Origin: Wolfiporia cocos
Taxonomy: Eukaryota; Basidiomycota; Agaricomycetes; Polyporales; Phaeolaceae
Reading direction: 5' to 3'
Assembly: GCA_029448655.1 (NCBI GenBank)
Contig: JACCLO010000014.1
Coordinates: 620,001 to 684,000, forward strand
DNA: 64,000 bases
Shown here: one piece after another, positions 32,107 through 42,822 of the stretch
Position numbering within the stretch: the first letter of the stretch is position 1
How the letters are laid out: each line of letters opens with the position of its first letter
Program-made: the position numbers and the translations under genes
Notes under the pieces: generated by a model
The model's database searches: none
Seen by the model: the letters and a program-made list of their open reading frames with translations, nothing else
What the model was told of the DNA's origin: nothing

Positions 32107-34186
32107 ATGGCGAATACCCAGCGGCAACGCTTCATACCTGTTGCTGTGGTTGACTTCTTTAGCGACGACCATCGCCTCCATTTCCTCTATGATCATCCTC
32201 TCATAGCACCCTTCAATCCTCAAAAGACGACCATAGACGAGATTTGGCAGTGGGTCGCTGAGGAAAGGAAAGCGGATCCAGCTTTGGTTACTCTGTGGAA
32301 GGTTTGTCGCCAACGTATCTTCACGTATTGCATTCAATCAACGCCTGGAACAGCCGAAGGAGTATCTCACTCGCAAGAATATGAAACAGCTTAGAGAGCT
32401 CCTCAAAGTCAATGACTATAACCTTGAGGCTTTCTGCGGTGATATCACAGAAGATGGCGAGGATCTCTTCAGCTCCTTGCTCGCCGATCAGTCGAGACCG
32501 CGTGATGCCAAGTTGCCACTGCTTGTGGCACGAGTCCGAAAGCAGCAAGAAGATAAGACGTCGAAGCAGAAGAGAGACGATCAAGAAACCCGTGAAGAGA
32601 TGGATGAGGATGAAGAACGGGATGTTCTCACTGAGATGATCAAGCGTGCGTGCCTATTCATGGTCCCTGAATCTACCCTGACTGCTATTTGATAGAATTC
32701 AATCGCTCAAAGAAGGAAGACCGTGACTCGCCGTCCCAATCGGCCAAACCCACAAACTATCTCAAACACCAGAATGGCAGCGCACCTATCCTTGACGGCC
32801 GGTATGGCGAACATCCGACGTCGCTTGCCCCTCCCATCGAGATATATCATCCGGCCTTCGCAGCCTTCGTTGGTAATTACCATAACGAGTCCCTCACACC
32901 GCCTGCAGATCTCGTTGCAGCAACATCTAAATTCATGGACGACATGTCTCAAATAACATCGCTGGAACATAATCGCAAGAGCACGCGTGAACATCTCGTT
33001 CGCCTCCTCGACATCGTCGTCGATCAGAACGCCAACAAGAACAAAACGATTGCAGACCACTACGTGACGTATGACCGCGAAACTCAACCCCTAGTCAAGG
33101 CCGCACTTGCAATCATTGAGGAGAAGGCTGAGCTCGGCCAGAGCTCCGAACCCTCTGTCCAGGGCGAGTTCTCCTACCTTCATTACTGGACTCAGGACGA
33201 TAGACAGGTACGTATGCATGTGCCCTCCACCTATGCTATGTTTCTAACAGGAAGATTCGTTTCAGGGATTGTTCGACGCATGCTTCTGTCCCTCCTTCAT
33301 CATTTCTGTGGCTGGTCCCTGGTTCTCCGTGTGCGGAAGCATCCACACAACCCACCCCATCGTACACCGGTTGTCCTCTTTCGAATGGCTAGGTCAGAGT
33401 CGCATCATCGACGACGACCGTGTGCATCGTCTGGCTCGCATGTTCTACGCGCTTCGTTTGGCGATTAGGAAGCTCAAAGAGTGGTACAAGACTCTCGTCG
33501 TCCCCGACGTCAGGCACGGCCCGAGTCCGGCCAGGTTCTATCCCTTGGCGAATAAGTGCAAATTGCCCGACGATGAGGTCCTAGAATTTTGCTACGAGAA
33601 GCCACTTAAGGGCTCCGAGCCTGAATGCGTGACTTTCCTGGTTTCGGACCGCAACGACCGGGCTCGACGGTTCGTGGTCAAGTTTGTCGAGCGGTACGGT
33701 GTGGATGCACATCGGCTGCTTGCGAGCCACGGATATGCCCCAAAACTGCTCTATTACGGGCCCGTCTGGCCCGATGAGTTGGAGCAGAGGGGCGTTGGCC
33801 CACGTAAGATGGTCGTCATGGAATTCATCGAGGGTAAGACGACTGTTAAGAGGTACCCAGACGGCTATATCCCACAAGGCGTCGTGGATGCTGTGGAGGC
33901 GGCCTTGGATCTTTTACACGACGGGGAGAGGAAGATGGTCTACGGCGATTTACGGGAACCGAACATCATGGTCGAAGATGGAGCCGTGAAGGGGAAAGAG
34001 AAGGAGGGGACGAAGATTGTCGATTTTGACTGGGCAGGGATCGAGGGAGAGGTGAGGTACCCATTTCATCTGTCTGATCCTGTCAAGCGGGGCATCAAGG
34101 GGGTGGATGACTACGAGTTGATTCAAGCGTCCCATGACCGCGCGAGGCTGGAGAAGTTGAAGGGCAGGGTGAAGCAGGTAGTATAG
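32107..34186 (+). CDS. kinase-like domain protein, copy B (4 exons)
   Basis: 639 residues; exons 32107-32301, 32354-32645, 32696-33207 and 33266-34186, each exactly 28,578 bp from copy A, with no indel in the gene. Catalytic-type residues are the same (GDLREPN, DFDWAG). Differences are confined to the first about 400 bp. The start of exon 1 (IDDHCPYF in A, SDDHRLHF in B) and part of exon 2 (LFPEQS in A, LLADQS in B) differ, while the exon 1/intron 1/exon 2 junction and everything after about 32505 read the same. The frame is intact, so both copies could be expressed. The 3' flank is cut 139 bp after the stop by the hAT insertion at 34326. Confidence 0.85.
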
Positions 34187-35443
34187 ACTGTCGTATCTGG
34201 TTCTATCCGTAGGATGTCTTGCTGCATGTTGCACCTGTTGCTTTCTTTGTCCATGTTACCGGTGTTAATGTACCACCTTGAGGTTAGTCCTTATGCTGTT
34301 CATCCGGCAAATTGGACATACCAAGTAAGGCTCCAACCATATCATGTATATACCATGTATACATGGTTTTATATATATACTATATACATGTATTTACATG
34401 TGATCCAGTACATGGTATATACATGGTATATACATGGTATATGGTTGTTGCCAATGCATTCATATTTGCCCATTAGACCTACAGTTGACGTTCTGTGAGG
34501 TGTATCTGCCTAAATCATGAATGTTAGAGTTCAAACAGCATAGCGTTGACATGAGGCTGTTTGACATTCTAGCAGCCGCACAGACGCAAAGATATTAAGA
34601 CATAATTCACACGCTTTCAATTATCACGCAATATAGCTACAAGATGTTACTAACTCTCATTAATGAAATGTACATTACATCCTCGACTGAGGCTAGTTGG
34701 CCTTCCTCGAACTGGTCAGCCTCCCCCGTGTCTCGACAGACTGCATGATGTCAGCACTTGAAAACTCTCAGACAATCATCATACAGCTTGTTGAAGACAT
34801 AGCTTTCCTCAGCAAGCAGCTGCCGTCTTCTATCAAAGAAAGCGCAAAACGAGATCTAGTGATGTGCAAAGCACGGCTCAAAGCCGTGAGCCGGGCCTAG
34901 CCGAGCCGACTTAAGCTGGGCCGAGCCGAGCCTGGGGGGGTGGCTTGAGACGGCTCAGGGCCCGGCTTGGATCGTGAGCCGGCCGTAGCCGAGCCCTGAG
35001 CCGGCGGCTTTAGGTGCACAGCTGTGGTGTTGAGAATTAGCGAAAATGGGCCCTTTGGTTTAAGATTTTGCATCAATTCACCTTATATGATCTCAGCAAC
35101 CATTACAATGACCTGTGATCTGCTAACACGGTGCGGAACGTTGTGACTACAGTTGTGATCGGGGTTGTGATCGAGATCTGGATTTTCAGTCAACATCATA
35201 AGCAGCTGTAAAAACACTTGTAGATCAGAATTACAAGAAATAGTAGACATATAAGCATTCTGAATATGTTGTGCTGTCATTTGAACTGCACAAGCCAATA
35301 ATTTCGAGGTCCTACATGATTACCCATAACTTGTAAGGCTCCAACCATATAATATACATGTACAAGAAATCGGTAAACATATGGTATATGGTATATACAT
35401 GGTATATACATAGTATATACATGGTTTACATGGTTTCCGGAGA

Positions 35444-38400
35444 CTATATTTTCAAGAGATCTTGGCGTAGCCACTGTTTCGTACACATAGCTATGGAAAT
35501 CGTCTCCGCCTTCAATGAGCTACGGGTATCAGCACATAGCTGACGTGAGGAAGAAAACAAACGTTCAACAGCCACGCTGGCAGCGGGAATGCATAGAAAA
35601 TCACGCGCAATGCGTGAGATTACAGGAAACTCGTGAGCATGAGCCTGATGTATCACACAGTTATTAGACATTATATGACATAAATCAGATCCTACCTTCC
35701 ACCAAACAAGAGGGTAATAGAGATCCCCCTTCCCACCCTCCCCACTCATCCATCTGTCGAGCTCTGAGCGCTCTACAGGTCCGCTCACGGTTTCTGGGAC
35801 GTCAACAATCTGCGCTAGGGTGTCCAGGAAGCTACCTGATGCAGTACGCATCAATGCTGCAGCAGGGGGCGTATCCGCAGGTTTTGGCGTTGTCTTCTCA
35901 TACTCCCGGAAGACGTGCTCAAAGAGCGCCGAAGCCCTCATTTTGCGGTCACTTGTAAGGTTGTTGAACCACGTCTGTCTCAGACCGGGATGACAAACTT
36001 GTGATTGTGAGTTTATGTATCTATTAACAAGCTGAATATGAATAAAAACGCACTCGTTGCGATCGTGTTGTATTGACAATCCAGAGCTCGAAAATAGTAT
36101 TCGTTGAGCTTGATGAGACCGGCCTCAGCGGCCCGTGTGAGTAGCGGCACTCGGTTTGTGTTTATGGCATCTTGAAGCGCAAGTCGCATGTGTTCGTAGC
36201 CAAACCCATGGGAGTGTGGGAGTATGTGCGAGTGACATTGTGCGAGTAACATGTGTGAAATGCTGGGAGACGTTAGTCTACTAGCCGTTGAATGTAACTA
36301 TAATGTGGCACACTGAAAGGAGCTCTGACACATGATTGAGAAGCGTCCAGTCATCATGTGAGAGTGACAAAGCATCCAAATCTTCGCGCTCCATGACCCA
36401 CGAATTAATCGCCTGAAAAAATATGCAGCCTGTCAGTAATAATGCGACGAGGAAGTGCTGCAAACCTTCTTCATTAGGAAGGCACATTCAATCGTAGCAT
36501 GCGTACAATTCCATCGTGTAACGACGTCTCTAATGGGCATTAGTGTGCTAATATCACGACCACCATCTGGAGTCGATTTTCCGGCATAGTGTTGTTTTGC
36601 ATGCTTGCGAAACGACGATCGCCGCTGGGGTGAGCTAACGATCTTGCGGACGATCATGCGAAGCTTACAGCATATTAGTAAAAACAAGAAATCCAAGATA
36701 TAATCAATTAACACACCTTTTGAACCGCTGAGAGGCCTGGCTCAATAGGCTCATCAACAACTTCGGCAGGATCAGCCTCACATATCTTCTCATCTCGCTC
36801 AGCCACTCCTTCTGCCTCAAGGTCGATTAACTCTTCCCCGGGATCATAGTGGAAAGGTAGGAACTTGTTAGCAAGATAATAGTCATAGGCATCAGGATCG
36901 TCAACGCCGCTGACAAGCCTGCTAAGGATCTTCTGCACAATCAAATTTATGACATGTGCCATGCAACGTATTTGACCGTTCTCGGGTGTGAAGTGCACTC
37001 CGTATCTTTGGAAAAGTAACGATGCAAGTGTGCGTGCGAGTACATTGTTGGTTGAGGCGTTATCCATTGTGAGAGCTATGAAGTAATTTGCGAGCATCAG
37101 CTTTGAGGAATCATGTATCTGATAGGCAAGTCACTCATCTTATCAAGACTGCCACGTTTACTGGCTGAATCCATGAATGCATGTGCAGCTTGCACACCCT
37201 GGTGCTCATCATCAGTAAGATTACGGAAGTCCAAGAGTCGTTCAATAAGCTGCCAGTCTTCATCAATAAAGTTTGCGATTGTTCCTGCAAATGTGAAGAC
37301 CATTTGGGGTGTCGTCCAGGTGTCTGTTGAGTAGGCGATTTTTGACTTGACTGCCTATGCAAGTACTGTGAGTATCTCCAATATCAATCGCTTTTCTAAG
37401 GTATGACATACTGCGAGTTCCTTGACAATTGTAGCATGCATCTCGGCAAAAATATGTCCAAGTGTATTCCGCACAGTCGTGTCAGTTGGGAGCTTGAACT
37501 GTACCTGAAGGTACTCGAAGAGCCGCTTCAAACTAGGTGCCTCTCCAGTCACAAAAGGCAAGTCTTCCTCGAGAATCCATGCAGCGAACAGCTTGTAGAA
37601 CCCCTTCTTTGTTGGCTCAAGTCTAGGGTTCAATTTTCCCTCCTCAAGGTACCGTTCCATCAAACGAACAGATGCTAGAGGTAGTCCTGATATGCCGGAC
37701 ACGCTGCTGGGCACCTGGCAATCTGACATGGGTGTAGGTCCTGATGCCGCTGCCGCTAGTTCGTTGGCGTGCATCCTTTTCGTGTGACTGGTCAGGTTGC
37801 CTAGGAATGGTCGAGGTCGCTCATCTTCGAAGTTTATGCTGTCAACATTTCGCTCAAATGTGCGTACACTGCAAACTAGTATTAGAGCCAAATATGTGTC
37901 TGACTTCAATCACCTCACATGGAGCAATAACGGCACTTAAACGACCATCGTCTACCCTTCTTCGGCTCGGTGATTGCCTTCGGCAGGTGCCAGTGCTGCA
38001 GCGTCTCGTTACGCGGACCCCGCGTGCTTGTTCGGTGCTGTTCCTCTTTCTTTACCTTGCGCAGTGCGGTTCTCCCATCTGACTGCTCTCCTGCATCCTC
38101 AACATCCTGAACCATGGCTTGGCGACCCATCTGCTTGATTTTCTTCATTGGCCGCTTTGGGCGTTTATACTTCCCTTTAGAGTTCTTCTTTGACTTGTCA
38201 GCTGCCAGCTTGCTCTGTCATTAGCCCTGTGATATCTACTGAACGCCGCTTAGCATGTACCTTGGCCTTCGGTATGATTATAGGTGATGTGAGATCTTCT
38301 GTCTTCTCGCCACTGATCTCAACATCACTGGTGGGACTTGCTGATCCGTCACTATATTCTGAAGGGCTGGATGATCCCACAGCATAGCGCTTCCGCTTGT

Positions 38401-38597
38401 TGCGATACAACTGATTTTCAGGCAGGATAAACATAGGTCATTGCTTGATATCCCATACAGATCATCACATACCCCTAGAGAACTCTCATCATCACTCGGG
38501 ATGAGTTCTAAACCATCCTTGTCTAGCTCATAGGCAGATATAGGGGATACCGAACGTTCTGTGCTGCTACCGCCCCTGTAGGACTTGTCTTTCTTGC
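35444..38597 (-). CDS. hAT transposase of the inner element
   Basis: A multi-exon transposase read leftwards. An Asp/Ser-rich N-terminus (about 38597-38440, SKKDKSYRGGSSTE ... ELIPSDDESS) is followed by a Lys-rich linker (38198-38434) and a BED-type finger, FKCRYC with TSHTKRMH after an intron (about 37990-37770). The catalytic core contains AAVKSKIAYSTDTWT. It is preceded by a 57-bp intron (37411 down to 37355, GTATGT...GCATAG) that holds the only stop there. TMDNASTNN and IRCMAHVINLIV (37060-36940), DVVTRWNCTH (about 36520), and the hAT dimerization domain FPVISRIARDFLCIPAASVA, VERLFSSSRQLCADTRSS end at 35444. All expected hAT blocks are present. Exon edges between 36700 and 36000 are approximate. 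Confidence 0.8.
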
Positions 38598-39346
38598 TGT
38601 CTCCCGGTAAGTCTAGTATAAACTGGCTTAAGCATCATAGTAACCATATTTGTCGTGAACGCACCGCTGAACACCAGGGACGCCGTTACACCCATCAAAC
38701 TGTGCGCTGGTCTGGTAGGTGCTGTTTGCATGTGCTTTGTGTGTCCACCGCGCATACTCTGCTCTGGTGCCATCCTGACTGACACCTCAAGCTTCTCGGA
38801 AGAGATAGGAGAGACATCCGATTGCTCTGTAGCTCCTTGGTCGCCATCTGTGGGATCACCGCTTATTCCACTAGGGTGGAGACATGTACGGTGAGTTCTG
38901 GCCACTAGATATGCAACAGGTACTGACCATAGGACCTTTAGCTCATCTCGTAACCTCTCTAGCTTGACAGCCATCGGGGCAAAAAACTCGCGCATCGTGC
39001 CCAGGTTCTCTTGAACCGTGCGGTTGAGGTAAGCCACTACCATAACCATCCCATATCGCCCTCGCCGTATGTGCTTAAGACGACCATCTTCATTGCGGCA
39101 ATCTTCTCCAAATAGTATATCAAAACGGTGATTGAATGTTCCCCAGTGTGAGTCGCCTGTCACCGTAGTCATGACGTGGTGTAACTGATCTCGTTTTGCA
39201 CCTTCTTTGATAGAAGACGGCAGCTGCTTGCTGAGGAAAGCTATGTCTTCAACAAGCTGTATGATGATTGTCTGAGAGTTTTCAAGTGCTGACATCATGC
39301 AGTCTGTCGAGACACGGGGGAGGCTGACCAGTTCGAGGAAGGCCAA
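38567..39346 (-). CDS. hAT-borne 259-codon ORF of unknown function
   Basis: An open frame at the 5' side of the transposase in the inner hAT: MAFLELVSLPRVSTDCMMSA ... FNHRFDILFGEDCRNEDGRL ... FFAPMAVKLERLRDELKVLW. The first about 150 residues look like a folded helical protein. After KVLW the sequence has a GTCAGT/GTACCT donor and a CACCCTAG acceptor (38935-38870), so the rest may be intronic or spliced in another frame. It may be an upstream exon of the transposase or a separate accessory protein. I recognise no family. Confidence 0.5.
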   Translation of the reverse strand: MAFLELVSLPRVSTDCMMSALENSQTIIIQLVEDIAFLSKQLPSSIKEGAKRDQLHHVMTTVTGDSHWGTFNHRFDILFGEDCRNEDGRLKHIRRGRYGMVMVVAYLNRTVQENLGTMREFFAPMAVKLERLRDELKVLWSVPVAYLVARTHRTCLHPSGISGDPTDGDQGATEQSDVSPISSEKLEVSVRMAPEQSMRGGHTKHMQTAPTRPAHSLMGVTASLVFSGAFTTNMVTMMLKPVYTRLTGRQQERQVLQGR

Positions 39347-40741
39347 CTAGCCTCAGTCGAGGATGTAATGTACATTTCATTAATGAGAGTTAGTAACATC
39401 TTGTAGCTATATTGCGTGATAATTGAAAGCGTGTGAATTATGTCTTAATATCTTTGCGTCTGTGCGGCTGCTAGAATGTCAAACAGCCTCATGTCAACGC
39501 TATGCTGTTTGAACTCTAACATTCATGATTTAGGCAGATACACCTCACAGAACGTCAACTGTAGGTCTAATGGGCATATATGAATGCATTGGCAACAACC
39601 ATATACCATGTATATACCATGTATATACCATGTACTGGACCGCATGTAAATACATGTATATAGTATATATATAAAACCATGTATACATGGTATATACATT
39701 ATATGGTTGGAGCCTTACCCATAAGCCCCGGCCTGAGCCTGAGCCGGGCCCAAGCCGGCCTGAGCCGTCAAGGAGGGCCCGGCTTGACATTCCGCTGAGC
39801 CCGAGCCCTTCAAAGCTGGGCCCAAGCCCCGGGCTTTGAGCCGAGCCGTGCTTTGCACATCACTAATGAGATCAGTCACACCACGTCATGACTACGGTGA
39901 CAGGCGACTCACACTGGGGAACATTCAATCACCGTTTTGATATACTATTTGGAGAAGATTGCCGCAATGAAGATGGTCGTCTTAAGCACATACGGCGAGG
40001 GCGATATGGGATGGTTATGGTAGTGGCTTACCTCAACCGCACGGTTCAAGAGAACCTGGGCACGATGCGCGAGTTTTTTGCCCCGATGGCTGTCAAGCTA
40101 GAGAGGTTACGAGATGAGCTAAAGGTCCTATGGTCAGTACCTGTTGCATATCTAGTGGCCAGAACTCACCGTACATGTCTCCACCCTAGTGGAATAAGCG
40201 GTGATCCCACAGATGGCGACCAAGGAGCTACAGAGCAATCGGATGTCTCTCCTATCTCTTCCGAGAAGCTTGAGGTGTCAGTCAAGATGGCACCAGAGCA
40301 GAGTATGCGCGGTGGACACACAAAGCACATGCAAACAGCACCTACCAGACCAGCGCACAGTTTGATGGGTGTAACGGCGTCCCTGGTGTTCAGCGGTGCG
40401 TTCACGACAAATATGGTTACTATGATGCTTAAGCCAGTTTATACTAGACTTACCGGGAGACAGCAAGAAAGACAAGTCCTACAGGGGCGGTAGCAGCACA
40501 GAACGTTCGGTATCCCCTATATCTGCCTATGAGCTAGACAAGGATGGTTTAGAACTCATCCCGAGTGATGATGAGAGTTCTCTAGGGGTATGTGATGATC
40601 TTTATGGGATATCAAGCAATGACCTATGTTTATCCTGCATGAAAATCAGTTGTATCGCAACAAGCGGAAGCGCTATGCTGTGGGATCATCCAGCCCTTCA
40701 GAATATAGTGACGGATCAGCAAGTCCCACAAGTGATGTTGA

Positions 40742-41356
40742 TAGTGATGTGCAAAGCACGGCTCGGCTCAAAGCATGGGGCTTGGGCCCGGCTTTGAGGG
40801 CTTGGGCTGAGCGAAATGTCAAGCCGGGCCCTCCTTGACGGCTCAGGCCGGCTTGGGCCCGGCTCAGGCTCAGGCCAGGGCTTATGGGTAATCATGTAGG
40901 ACCTCGAAATTATTGGCTTGTGCAGTTCAAATGACAGCACAACATATTCAGAATGCTTATATGTCTACTATTTCTTGTAATTCTGATCTACAAGTGTTTT
41001 TACAGCTGCTTATGATGTTGACCGAAAATCCCGATCTCAATCACAACCCCGATCACAACAGTAGTCACAACGTTCCGCACCGTGTTAGCAGATCATAAGT
41101 CATTGTAATGGTCGTTGGGATCATATAAGGTGAATTGATGCAAAATCTTAAACCAAAGGGCCCATTTTCGCTAATTCTAACAACACCACAGCTGCACGCC
41201 TAAAGCCGCCGGCTCAGGGCTCGGCCACGGCCGGCTCACGATCCAAGCCGGGCCCTGAGCCGTCTTAAGCCGCCCCCCCAGGCTCGGCTCGGCCCGGCTT
41301 AAGTCGGCTCGGCCAGGCCCGGCTCACGGCTTTGAGCCGTGCTTTGCACATCACTA
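40742..41356. mobile_element. hAT-type MITE, copy 3
   Basis: 615 bp, TAGTGATGTGCAAAGCACGG ... CTTTGCACATCACTA, with a perfect 8-bp duplication GATGTTGA (40734-40741, 41357-41364). GCCGGGCC/GGCTCGGC-rich ends surround an AT-rich centre (40880-41170). It shows the target site that the inner hAT used in copy 2. Confidence 0.92.
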
Positions 41357-41750
41357 GATGTTGAGATCAGTGGCGAGAAGATCTCACATCACCTATAATC
41401 ATATCGAAGGCCAAGGTACATGCTAAGCGGCGTTCAGTAGATATCACAGGGCTAATGACAGAGCAAGCTGGCAGCTGACAAGTCAAAGAAGAACTCTAAA
41501 GGGAAGTATAAACGCCCAAAGCGGCCAATGAAGAAAATCAAGCAGATGGGTCGTCAAGCCATGGTTCAGGATGTTGAGGATGCAGGAGAGCAGTCAGATG
41601 GGAGAACCGCACTGCGCAAGGTAAAGAAAGAGGAACAGCACCGAACAAGCACGCGGGGTCCGCGTAACGAGACGCTGCAGCACTGGCACCTGCCGAAGGC
41701 AATCACGGAGCCAAAGAAGGGTAGACGATGGTTGTTTAAGTGCCGTTATT

Positions 41751-42092
41751 TGTCACAAGCCGATTCTCTCCAACTAGCTTGCGACTAGAAACAACCCTTA
41801 TCTTATCTAAGCGCCCGCCTATGCATCACGTGCAAGGACCCCGAACAACCTTGATGTGGCTCTACACCTACGATAGGGTTTACCATACTCTAAAACGGTC
41901 TATCAGCTTACATAATACTGTATAGTAGCCAAACATGTACAAACAGCCTACGAGCATATATACCAGCCAGACGAGCAGGGAGCACCCCAGACTCGTCTTG
42001 GCCTTTGTTGCCTTGAGTAGCCTCAGACTAGGAATACGCTTCCACGCGAGTAATATTCCCCTGAGTAGTTGCTTGAGATAGTGCTTGTGTCA
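41751..42092 (+). repeat. 5' LTR of gypsy 3 (LTR-C)
   Basis: TGTCACAAGCCGATTC ... GTGCTTGTGTCA, 342 bp. ATATATA at 41956-41962 is the likely TATA box. AGACTCGTCTT at 41989-41999, about 33 nt downstream, is the segment complementary to the primer-binding site and so the inferred RNA 5' end. Confidence 0.92.
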
Positions 42093-42093
42093 T

Positions 42094-42104
42094 AAGACGA
42101 GTCT
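42094..42104 (+). promoter_or_regulatory. self-priming site of gypsy 3
   Basis: AAGACGAGTCT, one nucleotide after the LTR, is the exact reverse complement of 41989-41999. The one-nucleotide gap and the 11-nt length match gypsy 1, although the sequences are unrelated. Confidence 0.7.
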
Positions 42105-42822
42105 CCACCCCGTTCTGAGTTCATTCCAGAACAACCCCGGCGCACTAGGGGCAAAGTGCATTGTTTCTTCGCCCTCGAGTTGACTTCGGTCGATTCGGGT
42201 GTATAAACTCTTATCCTCCCGTATCCCAGGGACAAGGGACAGGGTTCTGGGGGATTACACTTGCGAACAGCGTGTAGAGGACCACTCCTACCATTGCTTC
42301 ATAGCTACTGGACCACCGCCGTGCAACGCGGCGTAAAGGTCTTGGGTTAAAACCCCACCACAGTAACTGTGCACCCGACACGTGATAATCAAAGGCGTTA
42401 AGGGGCCCTGTGGCAGTGTACTGAGGCACTGGTCGTCTATATACACCCCCCTGTTACTATACAACCCAGCGCCCCACAAGGCGGCTGAAGGAGCGCGACA
42501 CAGCTCATACCATACGGCCACTTGGCCCAAATACGATAGTTTTTAGACCCTCCATCCCAAGGGTTTAGATCCCGTGCCCCCGGTATCCCGAATTAGCTTC
42601 GGGGCTGGACGAGGTTTTGGAGGCAGAGATTACTTGCCGGCTTTGGGCTGAAAACCCCTTGGCGTTTCTTGGCGCACCTCCGAAAAGAGGTGGTCTCTGA
42701 ATAGAGTGCAAAGACAGTTTCTAGTTACCACCCCGATCGCAGCTATAGGCTGATCCACAGTGGGCGGGTAGCGCTGTTTTTCGCGACTCTACATTCCATA
42801 CCTACAACTTCATTACACTACA
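42105..42822 (+). other. 5' leader of gypsy 3
   Basis: 718 bp between the primer site and the gag ATG. No long frame on the plus strand; several short GGG...CCC hairpins (for example around 42340-42360 and 42545-42580). It is probably an untranslated leader with packaging or dimerization structures. It could also contain an intron. Confidence 0.45.

Larger units (their letters stand above)
35334..39717 (-). mobile_element. inner hAT element, 4.4 kb, apparently intact
   Basis: The same terminal repeats as the outer element (TAAGGCTCCAACCATAT at 35334, ATATGGTTGGAGCCTTA ending 39717), opposite orientation, inside a MITE. Its right flank is CCCATAAG; the left flank reads CCCATAACTTG, so the duplication is imperfect. 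MITE copy 3 (around 40880) has the undisturbed site CTTATGGGTAATC. The transposase frames match the outer copy almost perfectly but carry no insertion and keep the C-terminal domain, so this is the best candidate for an active source. Confidence 0.88.
34857..39865. mobile_element. hAT-type MITE, copy 2, carrying an inserted hAT
   Basis: It starts TAGTGATGTGCAAAGC and ends GCTTTGCACATCACTA. The 8-bp duplication ACGAGATC / ATGAGATC (34849-34856, 39866-39873) differs at one base, and the inner hAT copy shows the uninterrupted target. Without the hAT at 35334-39717 the MITE is about 625 bp, like copy 3. It has no coding capacity of its own. Confidence 0.88.
34697..40493 (+). pseudogene. hAT accessory/N-terminal ORF, outer copy, split by MITE
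   Basis: The frame starts MAFLELVSLPRVSTDCMMSA at 34697, is broken at KESAKRD (34856) by the MITE and resumes at 39874 to 40493 (HVMTTVTGDSHWGTFNHRFD ...). It is nearly identical to the intact 259-codon frame at 38567-39346 in the inner hAT. No known domain is recognised. It may be a separate small protein or upstream exons of the transposase. Confidence 0.6.

Noticed and set aside
34340..34445. CATGGTATATA tandem units as a possible CRISPR or satellite array
   Set aside because: Units are short, palindromic and confined to both ends of the hAT, so they are subterminal motifs of the transposon. No spacers.
42320..42365. tRNA-like GGTTAAAACCCC in the leader of gypsy 3
   Set aside because: The T-loop consensus is not met and no cloverleaf can be drawn.
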